A stretch of 50,920 nt of DNA from Lysobacter sp. Root916 (GCF_001429785.1 NZ_LMJF01000016.1:1-50920), one strand, 5' to 3'. Positions 27,195-36,046 are shown, counted from the stretch's first letter. Made by a program: numbers and translations. The notes: generated by a model not told the origin, from the letters alone.

Positions 27195-28178
27195 ATGAGC
27201 CGATATCGACTACTGTTTCTGGCCGCCCTGGCCCTGGCGGCCATCGTCGGTGCCTACCTGTACGGCCGCAACCAAGGCGCGCGCGCGCCCGCGCCGCCGG
27301 TGTCGGCCGCGGCGACCGAGCAGCCGGTCGGCGGAGCGCCGGGCAGCAACCTGGCCATGGTCGCCCAGGCCTCGCTGACCTTCGATCGCGGCGCGCGGCT
27401 GCCGCCCTTGGACGCGCCGCTCAAGTCGGTGTACGCGCAACTGCAGGCGCAGGCGAACGCCGGCGACGGCCGGGCCGCGGCGCGCCTGTTGCGCGACCTC
27501 AACCGTTGCAGCCGCCAGCGCGCGATCGAGTGGTCGACGATGCGCAACACCCACGATCTCACCGAACAGAAGACCGAGAATCTGAGCGCGGCGCAGTTGC
27601 GCACCTACCAGGCCTTGCTCGACACCGCCGCGATTCGCCAACGCGACGTCGACCAGGGACGGACGCTGTGCGAGGGCGTCAGCGACGAGATACTCGATAC
27701 CTTGAACGCGAACCTGGCGCAGGCGGCTCGGCTCGGCGACGCCGACGCGCGCGCCTGCTACCTCAGCCGCGGGCCGCTGTACGACACGCGCGGCCTGCTC
27801 AAGCAGCCCGGCGCGCTGGGCGTCTACCGCCAGCAGGCGACCCGGCTGATCGAGAGCGGCCTGGCCGCTGGCGACTGGCGCGTGGTGGACCTGCTGCAAA
27901 GCGCCTACGAGCCGGGCGCGCAGAGCATGCTCGCGGGCCTGGTCGGCTCCGACCCCTATCAGCACTATCGCTACCTCAAACTCTATCGTCTGGGAGCGGA
28001 GAGCTTCCGGATCGCCCAGATCGATCGCCAGCTCGCTCTGGCTGGCGCAAGCCTGAGCCCGGCGCAGCGCGGCGAAGCCGACGAATGGGCGCAGACGACG
28101 TTACGCGAGAACTTCAACGGCGATTCCACGGCCGGCACGCCGCAGGGCTGGGATGCCTGCGCCGCGCTCGGCGGATGA
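27195..28178 (+). CDS. Membrane-anchored protein of unknown function, paralogue 2
   Basis: A 327-residue tandem paralogue of the preceding gene, 88 bases downstream. It has the same layout: hydrophobic anchor (YRLLFLAALALAAIVGAYLYG), an Ala/Pro linker, then LQAQANAGDGRAAARLLRDLNRC, LGDADARACYLSRGPLYDTRGLL, AAGDWRVVDLLQSAYEPGAQSMLAGLVGSD, HYRYLKLYRLGAES and the C-terminal PQGWDAC (compare APGWDPC in paralogue 1). The shared cysteines (DLNRC, TLCEG, ARACYL, WDAC) suggest conserved disulfides in the periplasm. The function is unknown; it could be a partner of the adjacent exported proteins. Confidence 0.8.
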   Translation: MSRYRLLFLAALALAAIVGAYLYGRNQGARAPAPPVSAAATEQPVGGAPGSNLAMVAQASLTFDRGARLPPLDAPLKSVYAQLQAQANAGDGRAAARLLRDLNRCSRQRAIEWSTMRNTHDLTEQKTENLSAAQLRTYQALLDTAAIRQRDVDQGRTLCEGVSDEILDTLNANLAQAARLGDADARACYLSRGPLYDTRGLLKQPGALGVYRQQATRLIESGLAAGDWRVVDLLQSAYEPGAQSMLAGLVGSDPYQHYRYLKLYRLGAESFRIAQIDRQLALAGASLSPAQRGEADEWAQTTLRENFNGDSTAGTPQGWDACAALGG

Positions 28179-28296
28179 TCCAGGTCGACCGCTGAGCATG
28201 AGCCCCGCCTAGCGCAACCTACGGCCCGATCGCTGCTGCGTTCCGGGTCTATCCAGCCGGCGAGCGTGGCACAGACACCGCCGATGCTCGCCGTGC

Positions 28297-28334
28297 TGTC
28301 GCCCACGTCACAAAATCGTGCTGCCCACGTCACA
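28297..28334 (+). promoter_or_regulatory. Two possible Clp (CRP-like) sites
   Basis: TGTCG-CCCACG-TCACA at 28297-28312 matches the Clp/CRP consensus TGTGA-N6-TCACA in 8 of 10 positions. A second, weaker site with the identical CCCACGTCACAAAATCG right half follows at 28319-28334, giving a 22-base period. They lie about 220-260 bases upstream of a GGDEF-EAL gene. Clp binds c-di-GMP in xanthomonads. Assignment is by pattern only, and the duplication could be chance or the remnant of a decayed gene. Confidence 0.35.
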
Positions 28335-28378
28335 AAATCGAACCGGCGCGCCGACACGATCACGGCGCCTACGTCGCC

Positions 28379-28554
28379 GATGGCCGCTCGCATCGCCCTG
28401 ATTGCGTAAGGCTTCTTATAGGTGTGTCGGGACCCGAGGCGCGGACGCGGTTCGCACGTGCCGTCGATGGCCACCGGCACGCCCAGGCTTTGTGAACGCA
28501 ACGTCGAAGCTCAACGAGATCGACGCGGTATAGGATCGCCGGATCGTGGGACAT
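28379..28554 (-). pseudogene. Remnant of a second pepQ (prolidase)
   Basis: The minus strand encodes MSHDPAILYRVDLVELRRCV, matching the intact PepQ start MSHDPASLYPAHLAELQRRV. In another frame, about 125 bases on, it encodes HTYKKPYAIRAMRAAI (28379-28426), matching HRAYKTPYEVQMMRAAT of PepQ. About 130 codons that separate these two pieces in the intact gene are reduced to roughly 50 unrelated codons, and the rest of the enzyme is missing. DNA just upstream of both ATGs is also alike (GGATCGTGGGACATC and flanks). It is a partial, frameshifted duplicate and cannot make prolidase. Confidence 0.75.
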
Positions 28555-28555
28555 C

Positions 28556-31285
28556 ATGGAGGGTCGCTTGGGGACGTCCAGGGATTTATCAGGAGTCTCT
28601 TCGTCCTCGCAGGCCGGCGCCTTGGGCGGCGCTCGTCGCTATGGCGGCGCAGCCGAGCCGCCGGGCGGGGGCGTGCCCGAGCGGATCGCGCCGCTGGGCA
28701 TCCCGGCCTGGGCCTGGAGCCTGCTCGCGCTGGCCTTCGGCGTCGGCCTGACCCTGTGGTTGGGCGGCGCGCAGCAGCGCCGCGTGGTCGACGACCGCAC
28801 CGCCGCGCTCGACAGCAGCGCCGAGCGCGGCTACCACGCCATCGTCGACCGCCTGCAGTCCTGCGAACTGCTGCTGCGCTCGGTCCAGACCCTGTTCCTG
28901 ACCTCGGACGCGATCACCGCCGACGAGTACGCCAACCTCTACGCCAACGTGCGTCCGCGCGACCGCTTCCCCAGTCTGGAGGCCATGGCCTATTCGCGCC
29001 GCGAGTCGCGCGTGGACGGCGATCACTACATCACCGAGCTAGTCGCGCCGCTGCGCGGCAACGAGCGCCTGATCGGCCTGGACGTGAATCTGCAACCGAC
29101 CAACCTGGTCGGCGTGCTGAGCTCGCGCGATAGCGACCAGGCGGTGCTGTCGGCGCCGTTCCGCCTGGCCCAGCAGGGCGCGGCCGATCCGCGCCGCGAC
29201 GGCGTGACCATGCGCCTGCCGGTGTTCTCGGCCGGACCGCCGCCGCTGGATATCCAACAGCGGCGCGCGCGCATGCGCGGCTCGATCGCGATCTCGTTCC
29301 ATGCCGGGCAACTGATCGAAGGCAGCCTGAGCGAGGACGCGCGCCGCGAGCTGCAGGTCGAGGTCAGCGACATGAGCGACGGCGCGGCGCTGCTGTTCGC
29401 GACCGGCCCGGCGCCAGCGACGGACACCGGCTATCGCTTCGAACGCCAGCTCGACTACGGCGGCCGCCGCTGGCGGGTGCGCATGCACGCGTTGCAGCCG
29501 ATCGCCGACGTGGCCAGCGAGCGCAACTGGATTCTGTTGCCCGGCCTGCTCGCGAGCGTGCTGCTGGCCCTGCTGGTGTGGTCGGTCGCGCGTACCCGCC
29601 GGCTCGCGCTGGAGCTGGGCTCGCGCATGAGCCGGCGCTACCGCGAGAGCGAGGAGCGCTTCCGCGCGCTCAACGAACTGCTGCCGGCGCTGGTGCTGCT
29701 GGCGCGCCGCGACGACGGCCGCATCTCCTACGCCAACCAGGCCTCGCGCGCGCGCCTGGGCGAGACCGTTTACGAAGTACCGCTGCCGGAGCTGTTCGAG
29801 GATGCGCTGCTGCGAGACAAGCTGCGCGCTGCCGATCTGGTCGACTGCGCCAACGCCGAGGCGATGCTGCGCAGCGTCAACGGCGATCGCTTCTGGGCCA
29901 ACGTGTCGATCACCAGCGTGGTCCTGGAGGGGCGCGCCCGGCTGCTGATGGTGGCCTCCGACATTTCCGAGCAGCGCCAGCTCACCGAACTGCTGACCTA
30001 TCAGGCCAGCCACGACACCCTGACCGAGCTCTACAACCGGCGCGAGTTCGAGCGCCGGATCGAGCGCGTGCTGGCGGGCGTTGCCGCGGGCGGTTCGCCT
30101 TGCGCGCTGCTGTATATCGACCTGGATCAGTTCAAGCTCATCAACGACACCTCCGGCCACGTCGCCGGCGATCAGCTGTTGAGCCAGTTGGCGACCATGA
30201 TGAGCAGTCACCTGCGCGGCGGCGACGTGCTCGCGCGCCTGGGCGGCGACGAATTCGGCGTGCTCGCCACCGAAGTCCACGACCAGGCCGGCGCGGCGCT
30301 GGTCGCCGAACGCCTGCGCGAGCACATCGACGGCTACGTGTTCGTATGGGAGCAGCGCACCTACACCATCACCGCGAGCATAGGCGGGGTGATGCTGGAC
30401 CGGCCCAACGTGACCCTCAAGGACCTGCTATCGCAGGCCGACACCGCCTGTTACATGGCCAAGGAGAGCGGGCGCAACCGCGTGCATTTCTATTCCGAGC
30501 ACGACGACAACGCCGCGCGCCGGCGCAGCGAGATGGAATGGGCCAACCGCCTGCGCTGGGCGATCGACGAGGGCCGTCTGCTGCTCAAGTACCAGGAGGT
30601 CTGGCCGTTGTCGCCCAGCGCCGAATCCGGCCTGCACCTGGAACTGCTGCTGCGCTTCCGCGACGAGGAGGGCCGGCTGGTGGTGCCCGGCGCTTTCATC
30701 CCGGCCGCCGAACGCTACGGCCTGATGCCGATGATCGATCGCTGGGTGATCGAAACCGCGCTGGCCAATTTCGACCGCCTGCATCCTTCGGGCGCGCAAT
30801 TGCGCACGGCGACGATCAATCTGTCCGGCGCCAGCATCGAGGACGAGACCCTGGCCGATCTGATCCTGGAACTGCTCAAGCGCCACGCGGTCGCACCCGA
30901 GCGGGTCTGCTTCGAGATCACCGAGACCGTGGCGGTGCGCAACCTGGCCCAGGTCGCGCGCTTCATCGAGCGCCTGCGCGCGGTCGGCTGCCGCTTCGCC
31001 CTGGACGACTTCGGCGCGGGCATGTCCTCGTTCGGCTATCTCAAGAATCTGCCGGTGGACATCATCAAGATCGACGGCGCCTTCATCCGCGACCTGCTCA
31101 CCGACCCGATGAGTCATGCGATCGTGAAGGCGGTGACCGACATCGGCCATCAGCGCGGCTTGAAGATCATCGCCGAGTGGGTGACCAGCGACGAGATTCT
31201 GCTGGAGCTGGGCGCGCTGGGCGTGGACTACGCGCAGGGCTACGCGCTGCACCAGCCCGAGCCGGTGCCGTTCCATCGACGTTGA
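28556..31285 (+). CDS. CHASE-GGDEF-EAL c-di-GMP signalling protein
   Basis: A 909-residue inner-membrane sensor. A transmembrane segment (GIPAWAWSLLALAFGVGLTLWLGG) near residue 50-70 is followed by a periplasmic CHASE domain (about 80-300; ERGYHAIVDRLQSCELLLRS, FPSLEAMAYSRR), a second membrane helix (NWILLPGLLASVLLALLVWS), a PAS-like region, GGDEF at 563-567 with an intact RGGD inhibitory site, and an EAL domain whose signature reads ELL at 696-698. Other phosphodiesterase residues remain (TINLSGASI, CFEITET, LDDFGAGMSSFGYLKNLP, IKIDGAF), so both activities are plausible. The first 45 residues are low-complexity and overlap the pepQ remnant, so the true start may be further in. Confidence 0.92.
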   Translation: MEGRLGTSRDLSGVSSSSQAGALGGARRYGGAAEPPGGGVPERIAPLGIPAWAWSLLALAFGVGLTLWLGGAQQRRVVDDRTAALDSSAERGYHAIVDRLQSCELLLRSVQTLFLTSDAITADEYANLYANVRPRDRFPSLEAMAYSRRESRVDGDHYITELVAPLRGNERLIGLDVNLQPTNLVGVLSSRDSDQAVLSAPFRLAQQGAADPRRDGVTMRLPVFSAGPPPLDIQQRRARMRGSIAISFHAGQLIEGSLSEDARRELQVEVSDMSDGAALLFATGPAPATDTGYRFERQLDYGGRRWRVRMHALQPIADVASERNWILLPGLLASVLLALLVWSVARTRRLALELGSRMSRRYRESEERFRALNELLPALVLLARRDDGRISYANQASRARLGETVYEVPLPELFEDALLRDKLRAADLVDCANAEAMLRSVNGDRFWANVSITSVVLEGRARLLMVASDISEQRQLTELLTYQASHDTLTELYNRREFERRIERVLAGVAAGGSPCALLYIDLDQFKLINDTSGHVAGDQLLSQLATMMSSHLRGGDVLARLGGDEFGVLATEVHDQAGAALVAERLREHIDGYVFVWEQRTYTITASIGGVMLDRPNVTLKDLLSQADTACYMAKESGRNRVHFYSEHDDNAARRRSEMEWANRLRWAIDEGRLLLKYQEVWPLSPSAESGLHLELLLRFRDEEGRLVVPGAFIPAAERYGLMPMIDRWVIETALANFDRLHPSGAQLRTATINLSGASIEDETLADLILELLKRHAVAPERVCFEITETVAVRNLAQVARFIERLRAVGCRFALDDFGAGMSSFGYLKNLPVDIIKIDGAFIRDLLTDPMSHAIVKAVTDIGHQRGLKIIAEWVTSDEILLELGALGVDYAQGYALHQPEPVPFHRR

Positions 31286-31379
31286 GCGCCTTGATGCGGC
31301 GGTTCGGGCCGATGGCGATGGTGCGGTCGCCACCGCACCTTACGGCGGGCCGGCCAGGCCACCGAATCGGACGACGGAC

Positions 31380-31416
31380 GTAGGATGTGGTGAGGCGAAG
31401 GCGAACCGCATCGTCG
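31380..31416 (+). repeat. Interspersed palindromic repeat (GTAGGATG.. type)
   Basis: Copy of the element at 14690-14727: GTAGGATGTGGTGAGGCG.. followed by GCGAACCGCATCG. It lies between the convergent GGDEF-EAL and PilZ genes; the rest of that gap holds nothing I can identify. Confidence 0.7.
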
Positions 31417-31528
31417 CGCTTCGCCGAACCGCTTCGACACGCCATCCCATGTATCGAACATGGCGCGCGTCGCAAGCGCTCTCCCGCTCGCTACTCACTC
31501 CTCCCCGCTCACTCCTGCCTTACCCGCT

Positions 31529-31879
31529 TCACTCGTAAGTGCCGCCCGGCGAATCCAGCCACTGCCGTAGCTGCAGCATCTCGCTCTCGAGCATGGTGAT
31601 GAAGCGGAAGCCGCTCCAGGTCTGGCCGGGCATGCTGGTGCGGTCCTGCCACAGCAGGTGCGCGCCGACTTCGATCGGCGAAGCGTGGTGTGGGGCATCG
31701 CGCAGACTGAAGCGCAGCTGGTACAGCGCGTCGTCGACCAGCGGCGTGTTCGCGATCAGCAGCATGCCGGTCTCGGACAGATTGCTGAGTTGACCGATCA
31801 CCACGTCGGTCATGGTGTCCACGACCTGCACGGTGTCCTGCACCCGGCGTCGGCGCACGCGGCGGAATTCCTCGCTCAT
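31529..31879 (-). CDS. PilZ-domain c-di-GMP receptor protein
   Basis: A 116-residue stand-alone PilZ protein. The two c-di-GMP-binding signatures are present: an arginine cluster FRRVRRRRVQD at the N-terminus and NLSETG (the [D/N]xSxxG motif) near residue 35, followed by beta strands (LYQLRFSLRD, GAHLLWQD, WSGFRFITM). It starts inside the DUF1631 stop codon (ATGA overlap), so the two are translationally coupled. It should act as a c-di-GMP effector, with DUF1631 as its likely partner. Confidence 0.9.
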   Translation of the reverse strand: MSEEFRRVRRRRVQDTVQVVDTMTDVVIGQLSNLSETGMLLIANTPLVDDALYQLRFSLRDAPHHASPIEVGAHLLWQDRTSMPGQTWSGFRFITMLESEMLQLRQWLDSPGGTYE

Positions 31880-34137
31880 GCCTGCGCCTCCTCGGTCTTC
31901 TGGCCGCCGACGAAGCCGCGCAGCACGCCTAGGGCCGCGTTCCAGGCCCGATCGACCAGACGGCCCTTCTCGGCGGTGACCACGCGCGCCTGGCCCTGCG
32001 CCATCATCCGCGCCAGGCTGTCCAGCGACTGCTCGCCGATGCGTTGGCCGCGCTGGTTCACGAACAGCGCGTTGTCGGTGACGGTGCTGAACCACGACAG
32101 TCGTCTGCGCACCGCATCGCCCTGCTGATTGACCACGAATTCGAACCAGGTGCCGAAGGGCAGGGTGCGGATGTGCTCCCAGCAGATCTGTTCCTGCTCG
32201 CCGCGCGGCGGCAGGTCGCGCTTGACCGCGCTGTTGTCCTCGCCCAGGCGCGCGCGCGCCTTGAGCTTCATCGCCAGCTCGGTGCGCGAGGCCACGTCGT
32301 CGTTGGCGGCCGTGGCGCCGACGGTGAGCTGGCGCGAAATCGCGTTGGCCTCGTCGGCGTGGTAGCCGACCAGGGTCAGGGCGTGTTCGATATCGCCGTC
32401 CAGTCCGCCGGGCGCCCGTTCGCTGGCGCCGACCACGTTGGCGGCGACGATCTGGCGGGTCGCCTCGACCTGGCGCCGCCATTCGTCCGATTCTTCGCCG
32501 TGGCGCAGCAGGGTCAGGGTCAACACGTCGGACCAGGCCTGGGTCAGCAGCGCCTGCACGAACTTGGGCAGGGCCTGGCCGTGCACCGCGGACTGGATCG
32601 CCTCGCCGGCCTGCTGCTTGGCCATCTCCAGTTTTTCTTTGCCGCGCGCGGCTTCGACGTGGCGACGTTCGGCGACTTCGGCCTTGCGCGCCATCGTGCG
32701 CAGATGGTCCTGCAGGCTCTGGTTGGCGGCCTCGAATACCGTGGCGTCGCCGTCGTAGTGCTCGACCACATGATCGACCGCGCGCCGCAGTTGCTCGTTG
32801 AGCTGCGGATCGGATTCCTCTTTCGGAATCCAGCTCGCGCCGGCTTCGGCGACCGCGTTCAACAACTGGCGCGCCGGATGCTGGCTGCGCACGAAGAAGG
32901 CGCGGTCCTGCAGCGCCAGGCGCAGCAGCGGCACCTGCAAACGCCCGAGCAGGCCGGTGGTGGCGGCGTCACCTCGCAGTTCGCGCTCGATCTCGCCGTA
33001 GAACAGGTCCAGCAGCTCGAAAGCGTCGCTGTCTTCGCGCGACAGGGTCGCGGCCTCGCCGCGTTGCTGGCGGGCCTGGGCGAGCAGGGTCTGGCGCAGG
33101 TCGGAGACGCTGCGCTGCGGCGGCGCGGCCTGCGCGGGCGTGGCCTGGAGCGCGCGCAGGGCGTCGATGAGGTCGTCGGTGGGCAGCGGCGGGCGCGCGG
33201 CAGGCTGCGCGCCGGGGCGCAGTTTGCCGAGCAGGTCGCGGCGCCCGGACAGCAGTTGCTGCAGCGAGGCGTAGTCGCCGCCCTCGTCGCCCCCGGCCGC
33301 GATCGCGGCGACGTCGGTCTGGCCGGTCCAGGCGGTGTACGGGCGCGCGCCGCGCGGCCCGCGGCTGCCGTCCTCGCGCGCGCTGCGCGGGTCTTCGCCG
33401 CGCTCGACGTTCTGCGCCGTCGGGCGGGCGCGGATCGGCACGAACGACAGGCTGGGCAGCACGTTCTCGCGCGCCAGCAGGGCATTCATGGTTTCGACCA
33501 GTTGCGCGTAGCCGGCCATCACTTGCACGTCGTAGATCCGGTACAGGTCGAGCTTGGCTTCCTGGCCGATCTGCAGCACCGAGCAGGCCTCGGCCAGGAT
33601 CCGGCCCAGGCTGTGCGGGCCCAGCGGCAGGCGCTCGGCGTCGTAGGCGGGTGCGCCGGCGAGCACGCCGAAGCGCTGACCCAGCAGCATCAGCGGCAGG
33701 CCGGCGCGCGTTTCCTGGCGGGTCGCGATCGTGCGCAGGGCGGTGTGTTCGTCGATTTCGCGATCGTCGACCAGGCGCAGGTCGCGGAAGGTCGGCAGGG
33801 CCTGCTGATCCTCGGCGGCCACCACCGGCTCGCGCACCTTGGTCAGCGCGGTTTCCAGCCCGACCAGGTAGCGCGGCACCAGGTCGACCCGGTTCAAGCG
33901 CACCAGGCGCAGGGTTTCCAGGTGCACCGACTGCAGGCTGGGGTTGCGCGCCTGATCGGCCTGGCGGAACAGCTGCTGCTCGTACTCGATCAGCATCAGG
34001 TCCAGCGCCCGCGCCATTTCGTCGGAGACCAGGGCGTACAGATGCTCGAGCACCCGCCGCACGCGCTTGGGCATCGCCGCGGAGGCCAGCGTGGGCCGCG
34101 GAAACGATTTGCCTAGCGGTTCGAACGTCGCGGACAT
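31876..34137 (-). CDS. DUF1631 family protein
   Basis: A 753-residue cytoplasmic protein without signal peptide. Its N-terminal part (VRRVLEHLYALVSDEMARALDLMLIEYEQQLF) and long helical body (VPLLRLALQDRAFFVRSQHPARQLLNAVAEAG, YDGDATVFEAANQSLQDHL, LPKFVQALLTQAWSDVLTLTLLRHG) match DUF1631, sometimes annotated wrongly as thymidine phosphorylase. The C-terminus (QEQICWEHIRTLPFGTWFEFVVNQQGDAVRRRLSWFSTVTDNALFVNQRG) has a PilZ-like beta pattern. The gene is followed by a stand-alone PilZ gene with a 4-base overlap. The role is unknown and is probably in c-di-GMP-dependent surface behaviour. Confidence 0.88.
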   Translation of the reverse strand: MSATFEPLGKSFPRPTLASAAMPKRVRRVLEHLYALVSDEMARALDLMLIEYEQQLFRQADQARNPSLQSVHLETLRLVRLNRVDLVPRYLVGLETALTKVREPVVAAEDQQALPTFRDLRLVDDREIDEHTALRTIATRQETRAGLPLMLLGQRFGVLAGAPAYDAERLPLGPHSLGRILAEACSVLQIGQEAKLDLYRIYDVQVMAGYAQLVETMNALLARENVLPSLSFVPIRARPTAQNVERGEDPRSAREDGSRGPRGARPYTAWTGQTDVAAIAAGGDEGGDYASLQQLLSGRRDLLGKLRPGAQPAARPPLPTDDLIDALRALQATPAQAAPPQRSVSDLRQTLLAQARQQRGEAATLSREDSDAFELLDLFYGEIERELRGDAATTGLLGRLQVPLLRLALQDRAFFVRSQHPARQLLNAVAEAGASWIPKEESDPQLNEQLRRAVDHVVEHYDGDATVFEAANQSLQDHLRTMARKAEVAERRHVEAARGKEKLEMAKQQAGEAIQSAVHGQALPKFVQALLTQAWSDVLTLTLLRHGEESDEWRRQVEATRQIVAANVVGASERAPGGLDGDIEHALTLVGYHADEANAISRQLTVGATAANDDVASRTELAMKLKARARLGEDNSAVKRDLPPRGEQEQICWEHIRTLPFGTWFEFVVNQQGDAVRRRLSWFSTVTDNALFVNQRGQRIGEQSLDSLARMMAQGQARVVTAEKGRLVDRAWNAALGVLRGFVGGQKTEEAQA

Positions 34138-34344
34138 GCAGGACTCACCAATACCGAATCGGGCGATCTAATCACGCCCCCTTGAGACCCGCCAGCCCTG
34201 TCGCGGCCAAGCGGCCGGAATGGAGCGACCACCGATTCGAACGCGGGCCGGCGGCAGGCGCGGCCAGCGCGCGTTGGACGACAGTCGGGCGCCATGCTGC
34301 GGGACAGCACGGCGGGCGCGCGAAACGCGCGCGGATGCGGGCGC

Positions 34345-35499
34345 TCAGTCCTCCAGGAACAGCGCGATCACGTCGTTGGTGTAGCGCCGGCCCAGCTCGG
34401 TCGGGCGCACGCGCGCGCCGTCGCGCTCCAGCCAGCCCTGGGCGTAGGCGGCCTGCAGCGGCGCGGCGATGCTGGCCTCGGGCAGGCCGGTGCGGGCCTC
34501 GAAATCGCTCAGGGCGAAGCCCTCGACCAGGCGCAGCGCGTTGAGCATGAACTCGAACGGGCGCCGCTCCGGCCCGATCCGGTCGTCGCCGCCGATCGCC
34601 TCGGCGCTGCCGGCGCGGGCCAGGTACTGGGTCGGATGCTTGAGCTTCCAGCGCCGCAGCACCGCCTGCTCGGCGCCCAGGGTGATCTTGCCGTGGGCGC
34701 CGGCGCCGATGCCCAGGTAATCGCCGTAGCGCCAGTAATTGACGTTGTGCGCGCAGCGCCGGCCCGGGCGCGCGTAGGCGCTGACTTCGTACTGGGCGTA
34801 GCCGTGCGCGGCCAACAGGGCCTGGCAATGCTCCTGCATGTCCCAGGCGCCGTCGTCGTCGGGGATGCCCTGCGGCGGGCGCGCGGCGAACACCGTGTTC
34901 GGCTCCAGAGTGAGCTGGTAGTGCGAGACGTGCGCGGGCTGCAGCGCGAACGCGCGCTCCAGGTCGCGCTCGGCCATGGCCAGGCTCTGCTCGGGCAGGG
35001 CGTACATCAGGTCGAGATTGAGGTTGTCGTAGCCGGCGTCCTGGGCCAGCTTGACCGCCGCTTCGGCCTCACCGCTGTCGTGGATGCGGCCGAGGCGGCG
35101 CAGGCAGCCGTCGTCGAAGCTCTGGATGCCGAAACTCAGGCGGTTCACGCCGGCGCCGCGGTAGAGCTCGAAGCGGCCGTGTTCGGCGGTGCCGGGGTTG
35201 GTTTCCAGCGTGATCTCGCAGCCCGGCGCGAAGCGCAGACGCGCGCTCGCAGCCTGGAGGAAACAGTCGATGGCCTCGGGCGGGAACAGGCTGGGCGTGC
35301 CGCCGCCGAAGAAAACGGTCTGCACGGTGCGGCCCCAGACCAGGGGCAGGTCGTGATCCAGGTCGGCGAGCAGGGCGTCGACGTAGTCCGCGAACGGCAG
35401 CGGGCCGCGGCCTTCGTGCGAGTTGAAGTCGCAGTAGGGGCATTTGCGCACGCACCAGGGCAGGTGCACGTACAGCGACAGGGGCGGCAGCGACAGCAT
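34345..35499 (-). CDS. hemW: Heme chaperone HemW (radical SAM)
   Basis: A 384-residue radical-SAM protein that transfers heme to client proteins; it is often mislabelled coproporphyrinogen oxidase. The N-terminal YVHLPWCVRKCPYCDFNSHE contains the CxxxCxxC iron-sulfur motif, followed by FFGGGTPSLFPPEAI (SAM binding), LETNPGT, NRLSFGIQSFDD and LDLMYALPEQS. The C-terminal HemN-like domain ends in RRYTNDVIALFLED. The first ATG that places the motif near residue 18 is at 35499. It lies 4 bases after a lipoprotein gene, at the end of the rph-VOC-rdgB-lipoprotein-hemW series. Confidence 0.94.
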   Translation of the reverse strand: MLSLPPLSLYVHLPWCVRKCPYCDFNSHEGRGPLPFADYVDALLADLDHDLPLVWGRTVQTVFFGGGTPSLFPPEAIDCFLQAASARLRFAPGCEITLETNPGTAEHGRFELYRGAGVNRLSFGIQSFDDGCLRRLGRIHDSGEAEAAVKLAQDAGYDNLNLDLMYALPEQSLAMAERDLERAFALQPAHVSHYQLTLEPNTVFAARPPQGIPDDDGAWDMQEHCQALLAAHGYAQYEVSAYARPGRRCAHNVNYWRYGDYLGIGAGAHGKITLGAEQAVLRRWKLKHPTQYLARAGSAEAIGGDDRIGPERRPFEFMLNALRLVEGFALSDFEARTGLPEASIAAPLQAAYAQGWLERDGARVRPTELGRRYTNDVIALFLED

Positions 35500-35503
35500 C
35501 GGC

Positions 35504-36046
35504 TTAGCGGGCGGCGCGCGGCTGGCGCGCGCCGAGGTCGATGCGGTAGTCGACGATGCGGATGCCGTAGTCGCGGCGCATCGACAGCGCATCCAGCAGG
35601 GCCGCGTCGTCGGCTTCGCCGGCGTCCGGGCCGATCGCCACGTAGGAGGGCTGGTCCTGGCCATGGTTGACCAGCAGTTCGCAATCGCCGGGGTCGTAGG
35701 CGACCTGGCGGTCCTTGCGCGGCGCGCCCAGGCCCACGTACAGGCCGCGGCCTTGGGCCAGGGACATGCTCCAGCGGTTGGCGTTGTCGCAGTCGCCCAG
35801 GTACTCGCGGCCGCGATAAACGCAGATCAGGCTGTTTTCGACCACCCCGCGGCGGCCGTCCTGTTCGTACTCGATCCGGAACGGGAACGCGTAGCGGCGC
35901 TGCGCGGGCGTGGCGTCGCCCTGTTCGCGGATCTCGTTGCGGCTGCAGGTCAGCGGCGACAGGCCGTCCAGGGAGCTGCAGGCGGTCAGGAGCAGCGCGC
36001 CGGTCAGGGCCAGCGCGGCGGGGCGGAGCGGGAAGGAAGGCGGCAT
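35504..36046 (-). CDS. Lipoprotein of unknown function
   Basis: A 180-residue protein with a lipoprotein signal (LRPAALALTGALLLTACSSL, lipobox LTAC). The mature part contains CSRNEIREQGDATPAQRRYAFPFRIEYEQDG, LICVYRGREYLGDCDNANRWSMSLAQGRGLYV and a C-terminal beta-rich portion. I do not recognise a named domain. Cysteines in SPLTC, SLICVY, GDCDNA and GDCELL may pair. ATG 36046 is chosen over 36079 because it puts the basic n-region directly before the hydrophobic stretch. It ends 4 bases before hemW. Confidence 0.75.
   Translation of the reverse strand: MPPSFPLRPAALALTGALLLTACSSLDGLSPLTCSRNEIREQGDATPAQRRYAFPFRIEYEQDGRRGVVENSLICVYRGREYLGDCDNANRWSMSLAQGRGLYVGLGAPRKDRQVAYDPGDCELLVNHGQDQPSYVAIGPDAGEADDAALLDALSMRRDYGIRIVDYRIDLGARQPRAAR

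Noticed and set aside
28369-28557. Intact small gene starting MMSHDPAILY..
   Set aside because: It is the frameshifted start of a pepQ remnant; the later codons are unrelated to any family.
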